From positions 124,001 to 188,000 of the forward strand of contig JASGHK010000008.1 in assembly GCA_049841135.1 (NCBI GenBank): a stretch of 64,000 bases of DNA. The letters are read 5' to 3'. The stretch's first letter is position 1. The number at the start of each line of letters is the position of its first letter. The notes under the pieces are model-generated. The model worked only from the letters and a program-made list of their open reading frames with translations, ran no database searches and was not told where the DNA came from. The stretch comes from JACRCT01 sp049841135. Lineage in GTDB: Bacteria; Myxococcota; Myxococcia; Myxococcales; UBA5297. This document shows, piece by piece, positions 45,701-53,719 of this stretch. Both the position numbers and the translations under genes were made by a program.

Positions 45701-48217
45701 GGCCCAGCGATAGCCCACCTTGTCGCCGTCGGCGTCGGTCGACGCCGTGACGATTTTGACCTTCACCGGATCCGAGCGGCGCAGAGGGAGCGCCTCGTAG
45801 GCCAATGCCGGCGCGGTCGGCGCCGTGTTGCGCACCGTCAGCGCCACCTTGCCCGGCGCCGAGTCGGCCTCGCCGTCGGAGGCGACGGCGGTCAGCTCGT
45901 ACAGCTCGCCCTTCTTGAGGCCAGGCAGCTCACGCGCCTCGGAGACGGTCTTCCCTGCCTTGGCGAAGGAGAAGCGGTAAGTCAGCCGGTCTCCGTCGAT
46001 GTCTTGGGAGGCGCTCGCCAGCCCCGCGACCAGCGCGTCCTTCTGCCGTGCGTCGGCGGGGACGATGGACGGCGCTGGCGCAGTCGGGGCGGTGTTGACG
46101 ATGGTCGCCTGCGCCTTGGCCGCGGGCCCGAGCAGCTCTCCGTCGTCGGCCTGCACCTCCACCGAGAGGACCTGCTTCTTTCGCGCGAGCAGCGGCGGCA
46201 GCGTGTCCAGGCTCGTCGCCAAGGAGAGCGCCACGCCGTCCACGAAGAACCGGTAGCGGTACTTGAGCGCGTCCGAGTCGACGTCGGTCGCCGGCTTGGC
46301 GATGACCACCTTCACCGGGTCGCCGGTCTTCGGCTTGGCCGGCGTCAGGGAGATCTCCGGCACGGTCGGAGCGCTGTCGCCCACCGTCGCCTCGGCCGCG
46401 GCCGCGGGGCCCTCGGCCTCGCCGTCCGAAGCGGTGACGACCACCGACCAGCGTTCGCCGCGCTTGAGCGAGCCTGCGGGGAGCTCGTTCGTGGTCATGC
46501 CCTTCTGCGGCTTGCCGTCCCGTAGCCAGGTGTACGAGTAGCTGGGCTTGTCTCCGTCGGCGTCGGGCGCTTCCCCGGCGATCCTGGCGCGCACGGCCGA
46601 GGCGCGTCGCGGCACCTCGGGGTCGAGCGCCACCGTGGGGCGGCCCGGGGCGCTGTTGCGGATGACCACCTCGGGACTCGCCTTCGCCACCCCGCCCGGC
46701 GCCGACACCTGGAAGCGCCACTTCTCCTTCTTCCGGGTCTCCTCCTTGGGCACGGTCTGCTTGCCTGCCAGCGCCGGGACTTCCTTGCCGTCTCTCAGCC
46801 AGCGGATCTCGGTGGCCGGCTCGGGGTCGCCGTCGAGGTCGAAGTACCGGTACCTCGCCGTCAGCACATCGTCGGTCGAAGGCTCGGCCGGCTCGATGCG
46901 CAGGTCGGCATAGCCGGGCGGGTTCGGATGCACCCGGCCGTTGCGCGCCGGGTCGTGCCCCTGCTCGCGCCAGGCGAGCGGCGCGGTGGACTTGCCTGCG
47001 CGCTTGACCTTGAAGGCGTGAACCTTGTCGCCGGCGGCCTGGAAGATCACCGTCCCATCGCCGAGCTCGGCGACCGACGGGCTGCCGATCGCCTCGGCGC
47101 CGAGGCGGGCGGGGAATCCGGCTGCCGGCTTGCCGTCCTTGCGTACTGCGTGCAGCTGGCCATCGGAGCTGGCCACCAGGATCTCGTCCTTGCCGTCGCG
47201 GTCGAGGTCGGCGATGACCGCCGAGCCCACGAGCTTCTCGCCCAGCTTGACCGGGAAGCCCTTGAGCTCCTGGCCCGCGAGGTCGAACAGGTGGAGCCGG
47301 CCATCCATGGCGGCGACGGCGAGCTCCAGCCGGCCGTCGCCGTCGACGTCCGCGAGCGCCACTCCGCCCAGCACCCGCGCGCCCACCGTTGCTGGGAAGC
47401 CAGCCCAGGCCTTTCCGTCAGGCCGCACCGCGTAGACCTTGAAGTCCTGCGACGCGAAGGCGAGGTCGTTCGAGCCGTCGCCGTCGAGGTCGCCCATCGC
47501 CGGCTCGCCGCTGACCAGGTACGAGGAGGCGACTGGAAAGCCCAGCAGCCCCACCCCCTTGAGGTCCACCACGTAGACCTTGCCGTCCTCGTTACCCGTG
47601 GCCAGCGCCATGGCCGACGACGCCCCGAACCGGCCGCCCGCGACCGCGCTCGTCACGGTAGCTCCCAGCTGGAGCGGGAAGCCCTTCACCGGCGTGCCGG
47701 AGGCGCTCGTGGCGTGGAGCTTTCCGCCCTTGCCCCCGAAGACGATCTCGAGCTTGCCATCGCCGTCCAGGTCGATCAGGGACGGTCCGGCTTCGAAGCC
47801 ATCCGCAATCTGGAGCGGGAATCCAGCGAGCGGCACTCCGTCCGAGCCCAGGACCGTGAGCTGGCCGTCGGTTTGGCAGACCGCGACGGCTCCCTTGTGC
47901 TGCGGGTCGAGATCGCCCACGGCAGGGGCGCCGACCACGCCCACCTTCTCGCCCAGGCTCACCGGGAAGCCGGCACAAACCGAGCCTGCGAAGGTGAAGC
48001 AGAGCAGCTCGTTGCCGGCCGCGAAGACGGCGCGGCCGCCCTCGGCGGGGTCGAGGACCACGGGCGTCGACACCATTGCCGGGTCCCTGCCCGGCTGTGC
48101 CCCTGGAACCCGGCGAGGAAAGCCCGACAGCGCTTGTGCAGCCTGTGCGGTCGCGGGCGCGAGGGCCGCCACCGCCACGCCAGCGCAAAGCGAGAGAAGA
48201 GAAAGCCCACGGCTCAT
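42707..48217 (-). CDS. giant exported protein: FG-GAP beta-propeller plus Ig-like repeats
   Basis: 1836 residues from ATG 48217 with signal peptide MSRGLSLLSLCAGVAVAAL. Residues ~30-440 form an FG-GAP/VCBS-type propeller, with repeated G-F-P turns and calcium loops such as DLDGDGKLEIVFGG and DVDGDGRLELAVAAMDG. The rest is a string of ~92-residue Ig/PKD-like domains, each with a D.DGD..xYRxxW core and a xASDGE loop. From residue ~610 three domain types repeat as A-B-C three times with a ~275-280-residue period. Probably a long cell-surface or extracellular adhesin-like rod. No anchor or sorting signal was recognised at the C-terminus. Confidence 0.85.
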   Translation of the reverse strand: MSRGLSLLSLCAGVAVAALAPATAQAAQALSGFPRRVPGAQPGRDPAMVSTPVVLDPAEGGRAVFAAGNELLCFTFAGSVCAGFPVSLGEKVGVVGAPAVGDLDPQHKGAVAVCQTDGQLTVLGSDGVPLAGFPLQIADGFEAGPSLIDLDGDGKLEIVFGGKGGKLHATSASGTPVKGFPLQLGATVTSAVAGGRFGASSAMALATGNEDGKVYVVDLKGVGLLGFPVASSYLVSGEPAMGDLDGDGSNDLAFASQDFKVYAVRPDGKAWAGFPATVGARVLGGVALADVDGDGRLELAVAAMDGRLHLFDLAGQELKGFPVKLGEKLVGSAVIADLDRDGKDEILVASSDGQLHAVRKDGKPAAGFPARLGAEAIGSPSVAELGDGTVIFQAAGDKVHAFKVKRAGKSTAPLAWREQGHDPARNGRVHPNPPGYADLRIEPAEPSTDDVLTARYRYFDLDGDPEPATEIRWLRDGKEVPALAGKQTVPKEETRKKEKWRFQVSAPGGVAKASPEVVIRNSAPGRPTVALDPEVPRRASAVRARIAGEAPDADGDKPSYSYTWLRDGKPQKGMTTNELPAGSLKRGERWSVVVTASDGEAEGPAAAAEATVGDSAPTVPEISLTPAKPKTGDPVKVVIAKPATDVDSDALKYRYRFFVDGVALSLATSLDTLPPLLARKKQVLSVEVQADDGELLGPAAKAQATIVNTAPTAPAPSIVPADARQKDALVAGLASASQDIDGDRLTYRFSFAKAGKTVSEARELPGLKKGELYELTAVASDGEADSAPGKVALTVRNTAPTAPALAYEALPLRRSDPVKVKIVTASTDADGDKVGYRWAWSKNGQAQAGLTAPELPAGTVRKGEVWRVTATPNDGVEDGTAASIEAMASDSVPSSLEVALSPAEPRVGDAIKAVISKPASDVDGDKLRYQYRFLVDGTPLPFHDAIDSIPARTAKKKQVVTVEVRADDGELQGPVATARVTVLNTAPEPPKALVLPREPRNVDAILGGIDSPAADADGDKLSYRFSFSKAGKKVETALAEGREVRGLKKGEVYELSVVASDGEAEAPAAKATVTVKNTPPTPPAIAFETTPLRRAEAVKVKLSAPSVDPDGDPIAYRWTWSKNGQVQSALTTPDLPAGTVGKGERWKVTATPNDGEADGTPASIEAVIADSAPGALEVALTPAEPKVGDAIKAVVKKPASDPDGDKLKYQYRFFVDGTPLTFDASVDIVPARTARKKQVVSVEVRADDGELQGPVATAKATVQNTAPEAPHVVVLPAEPGTQDAILGAVDKPATDADGDKLAYRFTFEKAGKKVDAVADGREVRGLKKGEVYQLEVIASDGEADSPPANASVTVKNTRPTAPAVSFSTAAPPSGEAVDVKIDRPSTDLDGDAVSLAYAWAVDGKPAGLPKDAASIPAGRVKKHEVWTVEVTPSDGQENGPSGKARLVAVNTPPTAPVVSIEPSEPSAEVGAKAKVEQPSTDRDGDAIRYRYAWFKDGVRVELPAEASSLKPGTLRRGEVLKLVVTPFDGEVEGGSAAATAKVKDSAPVAPQIALVPEKPTVKDELSCVVKVAAKDPDQETPRVALTWMRDGEPVPVSADQTKIPAGVALHGETWSCTAVASDGELSSAPTEAKVTVVNSAPGAAKAVVEPEEPQAGQDLFCRLAQPAEDPDGDRVSYTFVWKSGGKPVAADAAEPWKLPAAATKKGHSYQCEVSASDGTAKGPVARGEARYRNSPPTAPVVRLSPEAPTAGGALSCTIATASVDPDGDRVSYRFVWQKNGVDQSFAASSAEVPGRLVKAGDIWRCVITPTDGDNEGSSGSSNEVVVQSASAGSASR

Positions 48218-48284
48218 GGCCTAGGATCTCCTGCGGCCGGCCGATGGCCGCGCTGTTCTTCAGTGAGTCCGCCCGTGGCGCGCG

Positions 48285-48731
48285 CTACAGGCGAGCCGCA
48301 AGCCGGACGTTGGCGGCGCGCAGCCGCGACGAGAGCACCCGGGCGATATTCATGACCACGAAGGTGAACCCGTCCCGGTGGTGCTTGCGAAAGGCGGTGA
48401 AGTTCTCTGCCGTCAGCTGCAAGAGCACGCTGTCGATGCGGGCGCGGACGGTCGCCGACCGGTACTCCTTGTCGATGAGCGACATCTCGCCGAAGAAGGC
48501 CGGGGGCGCGAGGGTCTGGATGACCTTCAGCTCTCCGGCGTCGTTCTTGCGCAGCACCTCGACCTCGCCGCTGGCGATGACGTAGAGCGAGTCCCCCAGG
48601 TCGCCTTCTTCGAAGACGATCTCCCCGGCCGCGAACCGCCGGGGCCGGCTCATCTCCGCGGCCAGCTCCAGCTCCGCCGGCGAGACCATCTCGAAGAGCG
48701 GCGAGCTCTGCAGCACCTCGAACTTCTCCAT
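48285..48731 (-). CDS. cyclic-nucleotide-binding-domain protein
   Basis: 148 residues from ATG 48731 (MEKFEVLQSSPLFEMVSPAE). A lone cNMP-binding (CAP-like) domain: GEIVFEEGDLGDSLYVIASGEVEV, and the phosphate-binding cassette region PPAFFGEMSLIDKEYRSATV with GEMSL then R.A. No DNA-binding or enzyme domain follows, so it is a sensor or adaptor. It lies at the downstream end of the leftward Glt/Nfs-like cluster. Confidence 0.85.
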   Translation of the reverse strand: MEKFEVLQSSPLFEMVSPAELELAAEMSRPRRFAAGEIVFEEGDLGDSLYVIASGEVEVLRKNDAGELKVIQTLAPPAFFGEMSLIDKEYRSATVRARIDSVLLQLTAENFTAFRKHHRDGFTFVVMNIARVLSSRLRAANVRLAARL

Positions 48732-48797
48732 GTTCTCTCCGGCCCACCATTCTGTGGTGGGACATCGGCACCCGAAGGCGCCGCGATAACCCCGGCG

Positions 48798-49838
48798 TTA
48801 CGCCGACTTGCGGTCCGTCTCCTCGCGCACCCGCCCCTTGCGCCCCTTGAGGAAGTACTCCTCGAAGCGCCGGTCGCCCTCCGCGTCCGAGGCCTTCACC
48901 TCCACGCCCGGCTCCAGGAACTCGACCCCGCGCTTCTGGTCGATGGAGTAGACCGCGAGCGGCTTGACCTCGATGTTGTAGTTCTGGGAGTCCTCCACCA
49001 GCGCCACGCACCAGGCGCGCTTGGGGTTCTCCTTCTGGCGGTAGTAGGCGAACTCGTCACCTTGGGCGCAGCCGAACCGCTCGCAGGCCTCCTTCATGGC
49101 CTCGGCCAGGCGGGTCTCGGCGGCCTCGCGCTCGCGGGCCACGGCGTCGGCCTCGGCGCGCAGCTTGTGCGCCCGCTGCTTGCGCTCCTCGGCCTGCTTG
49201 AAGAGCCGCTCGGCCTCGGCGCGCACCTTCTTGCCCTGGGCGCGGCGCTCGGCCATCAAGAGCGCCAGCTCCATCGAGCGGCCCCAGATACGTTCCACCT
49301 CTTCCCACAGGCGGTTCTTGACCGCGAGCTCGCGCTGATTCTCCTGCGACACCTGGGTCTGGATGCGCTCCACGCGGCGCAGCTCGCCGTCGAGCCGGGC
49401 GATCTCCGCCTCGAGCTCCTTCTTCTGCGGACCGGCGGGAAGCGCGCTGGCCTTCTCCCGGCGCTGGGCGATCTGCTGGCGGGTGACCTCGTTCTGCTTG
49501 TCGAGGGCGCAGGCGCGGTACCACTGCTCGCTGGCCTGCACGCGCTGCTGCTCGTAGTCGGCGACGACCTTGAAGCTGGTGTTGTCCAGCTCCTGGGCCT
49601 CGGCGGCCATCTTGGCAGCCGAGTCCTCGAGCTCGCCGGCGCGGTACAGCGTGTCGATGGCGTTCTTCTGGGCGAGCTCGGCGCGGAAGTCCATGAGCAT
49701 CGCCTGGGAGAGCAGCTCGTCGTGCCGCTCGCGCGCGTCGTCGCGCTGGAGCCGCACCTTGGCGAGACCGTCCCACCATCCCTTGAACTCCGGGGAGGCG
49801 ACGAGCTGCTTGATGTCGCTGAGCGCCTTGGCCTTCAT
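48798..49838 (-). CDS. coiled-coil protein of the envelope cluster
   Basis: 346 residues from ATG 49838 (MKAKALSDIKQLVASPEFKG). Almost entirely coiled coil (RREKASALPAGPQKKELEA, ERLFKQAEERKQRAHKLRA) with a small C-terminal alpha/beta part (ALVEDSQNYNIEVKPLAVY). No signal peptide, so cytoplasmic. A strong hairpin separates it from the FHA/TonB-like gene upstream, so it is probably its own unit. Confidence 0.6.
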   Translation of the reverse strand: MKAKALSDIKQLVASPEFKGWWDGLAKVRLQRDDARERHDELLSQAMLMDFRAELAQKNAIDTLYRAGELEDSAAKMAAEAQELDNTSFKVVADYEQQRVQASEQWYRACALDKQNEVTRQQIAQRREKASALPAGPQKKELEAEIARLDGELRRVERIQTQVSQENQRELAVKNRLWEEVERIWGRSMELALLMAERRAQGKKVRAEAERLFKQAEERKQRAHKLRAEADAVAREREAAETRLAEAMKEACERFGCAQGDEFAYYRQKENPKRAWCVALVEDSQNYNIEVKPLAVYSIDQKRGVEFLEPGVEVKASDAEGDRRFEEYFLKGRKGRVREETDRKSA

Positions 49839-49902
49839 CGGTTGCGCAGTCTAGCCCATCGGTACGGCTGGGGAAAATAGGTCCGGCAACGCCCAAAGAG
49901 CA

Positions 49903-49931
49903 CGGCCGCCGGCGTCGTTCGCCGGCGGCCG
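49903..49931 (-). terminator. strong hairpin terminator after the FHA/AgmX gene
   Basis: A 12-bp perfect stem, CGGCCGCCGGCG with its complement, around a 5-nt loop, followed on the minus strand by TGCTCTTTG. It lies 30 bp after the stop at 49961. Confidence 0.75.
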
Positions 49932-49960
49932 CACGGTTCATCTCACGGTCCTCGGAGGGC

Positions 49961-51341
49961 TCATCCGCCGCCGGCAGGCGCGAACACGAACGGATAGGCG
50001 ACCGGGCACTCGTCCTCGGACTTGATGGGGAACATCCACATGCGGATGGTGTTGCGGATGCAGCTGACCACCGCCTCGTTGTGCAGGGTGTCCTCCTCGA
50101 CCTCGGGCATCCCCTGGATGCGTCCGGTGCCGCCGATGGTGAAGCGGATGACCACCTTGCCCTTCAGGCTGACGTTGCGCTTGAGCTCGCGCTCGTAGCA
50201 GCTCTGGATGGCGCGCAGGTTGCGCTTGACGTAGCGGGCGATCGCGTCGCGGTCGCAGCTTGCCGAGTCGACCTCGGGCGCCGACTCCGAGACGAACCCC
50301 CGGACTGCGGCCACTGCCTTCTTCTCGCCCAGACTACCCGCAGTGCCGGCGCCGCCGGTGGTCCCCAGGTCGCCGATGCCTGCCGCCTCGCCCGAGCCTC
50401 CGCCCTTGCGACCGCCGCCCTCGGCGAGGTTGTCGGAGTTGGCCACGCCGACCCCGCCGGCGCCTGCGAGCGCGCTGGCGATGTCCTGGCTGCCGGCCCC
50501 GCCGCCGAGCACGTCCTCGATGGCGCCGCCACCGGACCCGTCGCCGATGGCGCCGAGCATCTTGAGCAGGCCCTTGTTGGCGACGCCCTTCGCGATGGCC
50601 GCGCGCTTGGCCTCCTGGTCGACCGGGCCGGTCGGGCCCTTCGGCTTGGCGTTGCCCTTCGGCTTGTCGTCGCCCTTCTTGTCGTCGCCCTTCTTGTCCG
50701 CACCCGTGTCCGACTCGGCCACCTTGGGCTTGGGCGGCTCCTTGGGCTTGTCGGGGACGATCATCTTCACGAAGCGGTCGGGCAGATCCTCGAGGGTCGA
50801 GCTCGGGCTCTTCCTTCTTCTCGCGCAGGCTCACCGCTTGGACCGTGCCGAAGTCCACGAGCAGGCAGGCCATGAGGATGCCGAAGAAGACCTTGTCGAT
50901 GGTGTGCCAGATGGAGCCCTTGGCGATGTCGGGCAGGACCGGCTTGGGCGCCTCGGGGGGCGGGGTGACGAACTGGAAGAGCAGCGTCACTTCGCCCAGG
51001 GCGATCTTGCCCTTGGCCTGTTCGCTGAGCGGGACCGCATAGGCGTCACGATCCTTCTTGGCCAGTCCCTGCGCCTTGAGCGCCGCGAAGTCGAGCTGGG
51101 TCTCCCCGCTGGAGAGCCGGCCCGCCATCTGGTCGGTGAAGCGCAGGACGTAGCCATTGCCCTTCATCTCGAAGACCGCGAACGACGGCGGCAGGTTCGA
51201 GACCGGGATGACGATGGTGTTCTTGGCGGACTGGCCGACCGTCACCGTGTCGCGCTTCTTGACGAGGCGCTCCTCGATGATCTTGCCGCCTTGGATGACG
51301 CCAATCCGTAGAATCTTTGCGGATTTCTGTTCCGTCGCCAT
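49961..51341 (-). CDS. GltG/NfsG-like FHA-TM-AgmX/PglI protein (frameshifted)
   Basis: About 459 residues after correction. An FHA-like N-terminus (DTVTVGQSAKNTIVIPVSNL, FAVFEMKGNGYVLRFTD) precedes one membrane helix (IDKVFFGILMACLLVDFG). The frame breaks near 50,795 (one extra base in the EPELDLEDL region). A Lys/Pro/Gly-rich periplasmic linker then leads to a TonB-like AgmX/PglI C-terminal domain (RNLRAIQSCYERELKRN, GKVVIRFTIGGTGRI). This domain order is that of GltG in Myxococcus gliding and NfsG in spore-coat assembly. It would link cytoplasmic partners to periplasmic TPR proteins. Confidence 0.75.
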
Positions 51342-51438
51342 CTGTGCTCCACCTGCCTTCAGGGGCGTGGGAAAGCGTCCCCGGCTGCTTTGACCACATC
51401 GGGGCTCGGTTGGTTCCCGATAACCCCGCCCTGACGAT

Positions 51439-51687
51439 TTAGAACGGGTCCTTCTCGACGCTCTTGACCACCTTGGGCAAGAAGCTCTCGGCGCGATCCA
51501 ACTCGTCGAAGTTCAAGTTGGACCGCTGAAGGATGTAGAAAGCCTGGGGTTTTTGGATTCGGCCCTCGACCGTGATGGTCTCGAGCCGGATGACCTTCTT
51601 CTTCTTGACCTCGCCGGCATGGACTGCTGCCGGCATCGCCAGAGCGATGGCGACCGCGATGGCCCCGACTGTGCGAGCTTTCACCAC
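51439..51687 (-). CDS. small periplasmic protein of the Glt/Nfs-like cluster
   Basis: 82 residues with signal peptide MVKARTVGAIAVAIALAMPAAVHA. The mature part (VIRLETITVEGRIQKPQAFY, LDRAESFLPKVVKSVEKDPF) is short and ordered. Such proteins sit beside AgmX/PglI-type genes in myxobacteria. It lies 12 bp after the TPR lipoprotein gene and 97 bp before the FHA gene, in the slot occupied by GltF/NfsF in related clusters; that equivalence is only positional. Confidence 0.6.
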   Translation of the reverse strand: MVKARTVGAIAVAIALAMPAAVHAGEVKKKKVIRLETITVEGRIQKPQAFYILQRSNLNFDELDRAESFLPKVVKSVEKDPF

Positions 51688-51699
51688 CGAAGTGCCTCC

Positions 51700-53719
51700 T
51701 CAGTCGTCGGAGATCTTGCCCGAAGAGGCGGGCTTGTTGGAAGGGGCTGCTGCGCCGTCGTCGTCGCCGAGCTTGCCGCCCGTGTTTCCAGCCGGGGGAG
51801 TCGTCGTCGTGTTCTTGGCCGGCTGAGCGCCGTCCTCGTCGTCGCCGAGCTTCGAAGCGGGCTTCGGCTGGTTCCTGGCTGCCTTCTCCGCGTCGGCCTT
51901 CGCCTTGGCATCCGCAGCCGCCTGCTTCTTGGCTTCAGCCGCGGCGGCCTTGTCGGCGTCCGCCTTCGCCTTGGCGTCGGCCGCGGCCTGCTTCTTCGCA
52001 TCGGCCTCCGCCTTCTTGGCCTCGGCGGCAGCACGCTTCTCTTCGTCGGCCTTGGCCTTGGCGTCGGCAGCGGCCTGCTTCTTCGCGTCGGCCTCCGCCT
52101 TCTTGGCCTCGGCGGCAGCGCGCTTCTCGTCGTCGGCCTTCTGCTTGGCGTCGAGCGCCGCTTGCTTCTTGGCGTCGGCCTCGGCCTTCTTGGCGTCCTC
52201 GACGGCCTTCTTCTCGGCGGCGATGCGCGCCTTCTCGGCGTCCTCGGCGGCCTTCTTCTCGGCGGCGATACGGGCGGCCTCGGCGTCGGCCTTGGCCTTC
52301 TCCTCGTCGGCCTTGCGCTTGGCCTCGGCCTCGGCCGCCTTCTTGGCGTCCTCCTCGGCCTTCTTCGCCTTGCGCAGCTTGTCCTTCTCCTCGCGCTCCT
52401 TGCGCCGCTTCTCCCGCTCGATCGCCTTGCTCGCGTCCTTGAGGTACTGCTCGACGGTGTCGTCGCCCTTGCCGGCTTCCTTGACCTTGGTGAAGTAGGC
52501 GATGGCCTCTTCCATGCGCTTGGTGATGTCGAGGTCCTTCATCTCCGCGTCCAGGTAGAGCACGCCGAAGTTGAAGTAGACGTCGGCCGCCAGCGCCGGA
52601 TCGAGCTTGATCGCCTCGTTGTAGCGGGCCTTGGCCTTCTCGATCTCGCCCTGGCCGCGGTAGGCGTTGCCCAGGTTCAGGTGGGCGCTGGCGAACATCG
52701 GGGCGTACTTGACCGCGAGCTTCGAGCTCCTTGGCGGCTTCCTGGAAGTTTCCGGCGGCCAGGAGCATCGCGCCCAGGTTGTTGTGCGCCTCGGGGAAGT
52801 CCTCGCGCAGGTCGGCGGCGCTGCGGAACTTCTCCTTGGCGGCGGTCTTCTTCTTCTGCGACAGCAGGATGACACCCTGCAGGTTGGGGATCTCCGCGCG
52901 GTTGATGTCGATGTGGCCGGCGTTGTCGAGCACCATCATCGCCAGCTCGGTGCGGCTCTGCTTGAAGTAGATGTTGGCCAGCACGAACATCGCCGAGACG
53001 TTCTGCTCGTCGTTCTTGAGGACCTTCTTGCACTCCGCCGCGCCCTCGTCGAGCTTGTCCTGGGCGTAGAGCGTCCAGGCCAGGGCGTAGCGCAGGCCCA
53101 GCGAGTCCGGGGCCGCCTCGATCCGCTTCTTGAGCTCGGCTTCGCCCTGCAGCGCCCGTCCGGTGCGCACCAGCAGCTTGGCGTAGTTCTCGGCGGCGCG
53201 GTCGACCTTGGGCTTGACCCCGGCTTTCGCCTGCTTGTCGATGGCCTTGAGGTAGCTCTTCTCCGCCAGCGCGTCCTCGCCCTTGCGCTCGTAGAGGACG
53301 CCCAGGTTGTAGTCGGCCCAGTGCGTACGCGGGTCGTCGGTGGCTGCCTTCTGGAAGCGGGCGATGGCGCCGTCGGTGTCGCCCTTGACGGCCTCGCGCA
53401 TTCCGTCGTCGAAGGCGTCGCGCACCTTGGAGTCGAGGACCTTCACCTCCTCCTTGGGCGGCTCCTTCCTCTCGGGCTTCTTCTCCTCCGGCTTCTGGTC
53501 GTCGGCCTTCTTGGACTCCGCCCCGGCGTCAGGCGTGGAGATCTCCTCCGGTCGATCGGGGATGTCGGGCGTACCGGCCTTGACCTCGATCGGGCCGGCA
53601 TCGCCGGCATCGGGCGCGGCGAGAGGATCGTCTGGCTTGGTCTCGGTGGTGGCGCACGAAGCCGACCAGAGCCCGAGGCCGAGCAGGGAGCCCAACAAGG
53701 TCAGGCGGAGGGCGCTCAT
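51700..53719 (-). CDS. TPR lipoprotein with TolA-like helix (GltE/NfsE-like, frameshifted)
   Basis: ATG 53719 overlaps the upstream stop (ATGA). Signal MSALRLTLLGSLLGLGLWSAS ends at a lipidation Cys. About 10 TPR units follow (HWADYNLGVLYERKGEDAL, PEAHNNLGAMLLAAGNFQE). The frame breaks at 52,724 (CTCGAG read as CTCGAAG) and continues LAVKYAPMFASAHLNLGNAY. Then comes a long Ala/Lys/Asp/Glu helix with ~30-residue repeats (KKAEADAKKQAAADAK), and a tail with KLGDDEDG, KLGDDDG and KISDD. About 672 residues corrected. Layout fits GltE-type TPR lipoproteins. Confidence 0.7.

Noticed and set aside
42587..46525. A 1312-codon plus-strand open frame
   Set aside because: It is the antisense shadow of the giant Ig-repeat gene; it has no start context and no family features, and long shadows are normal in GC-rich repeat DNA.
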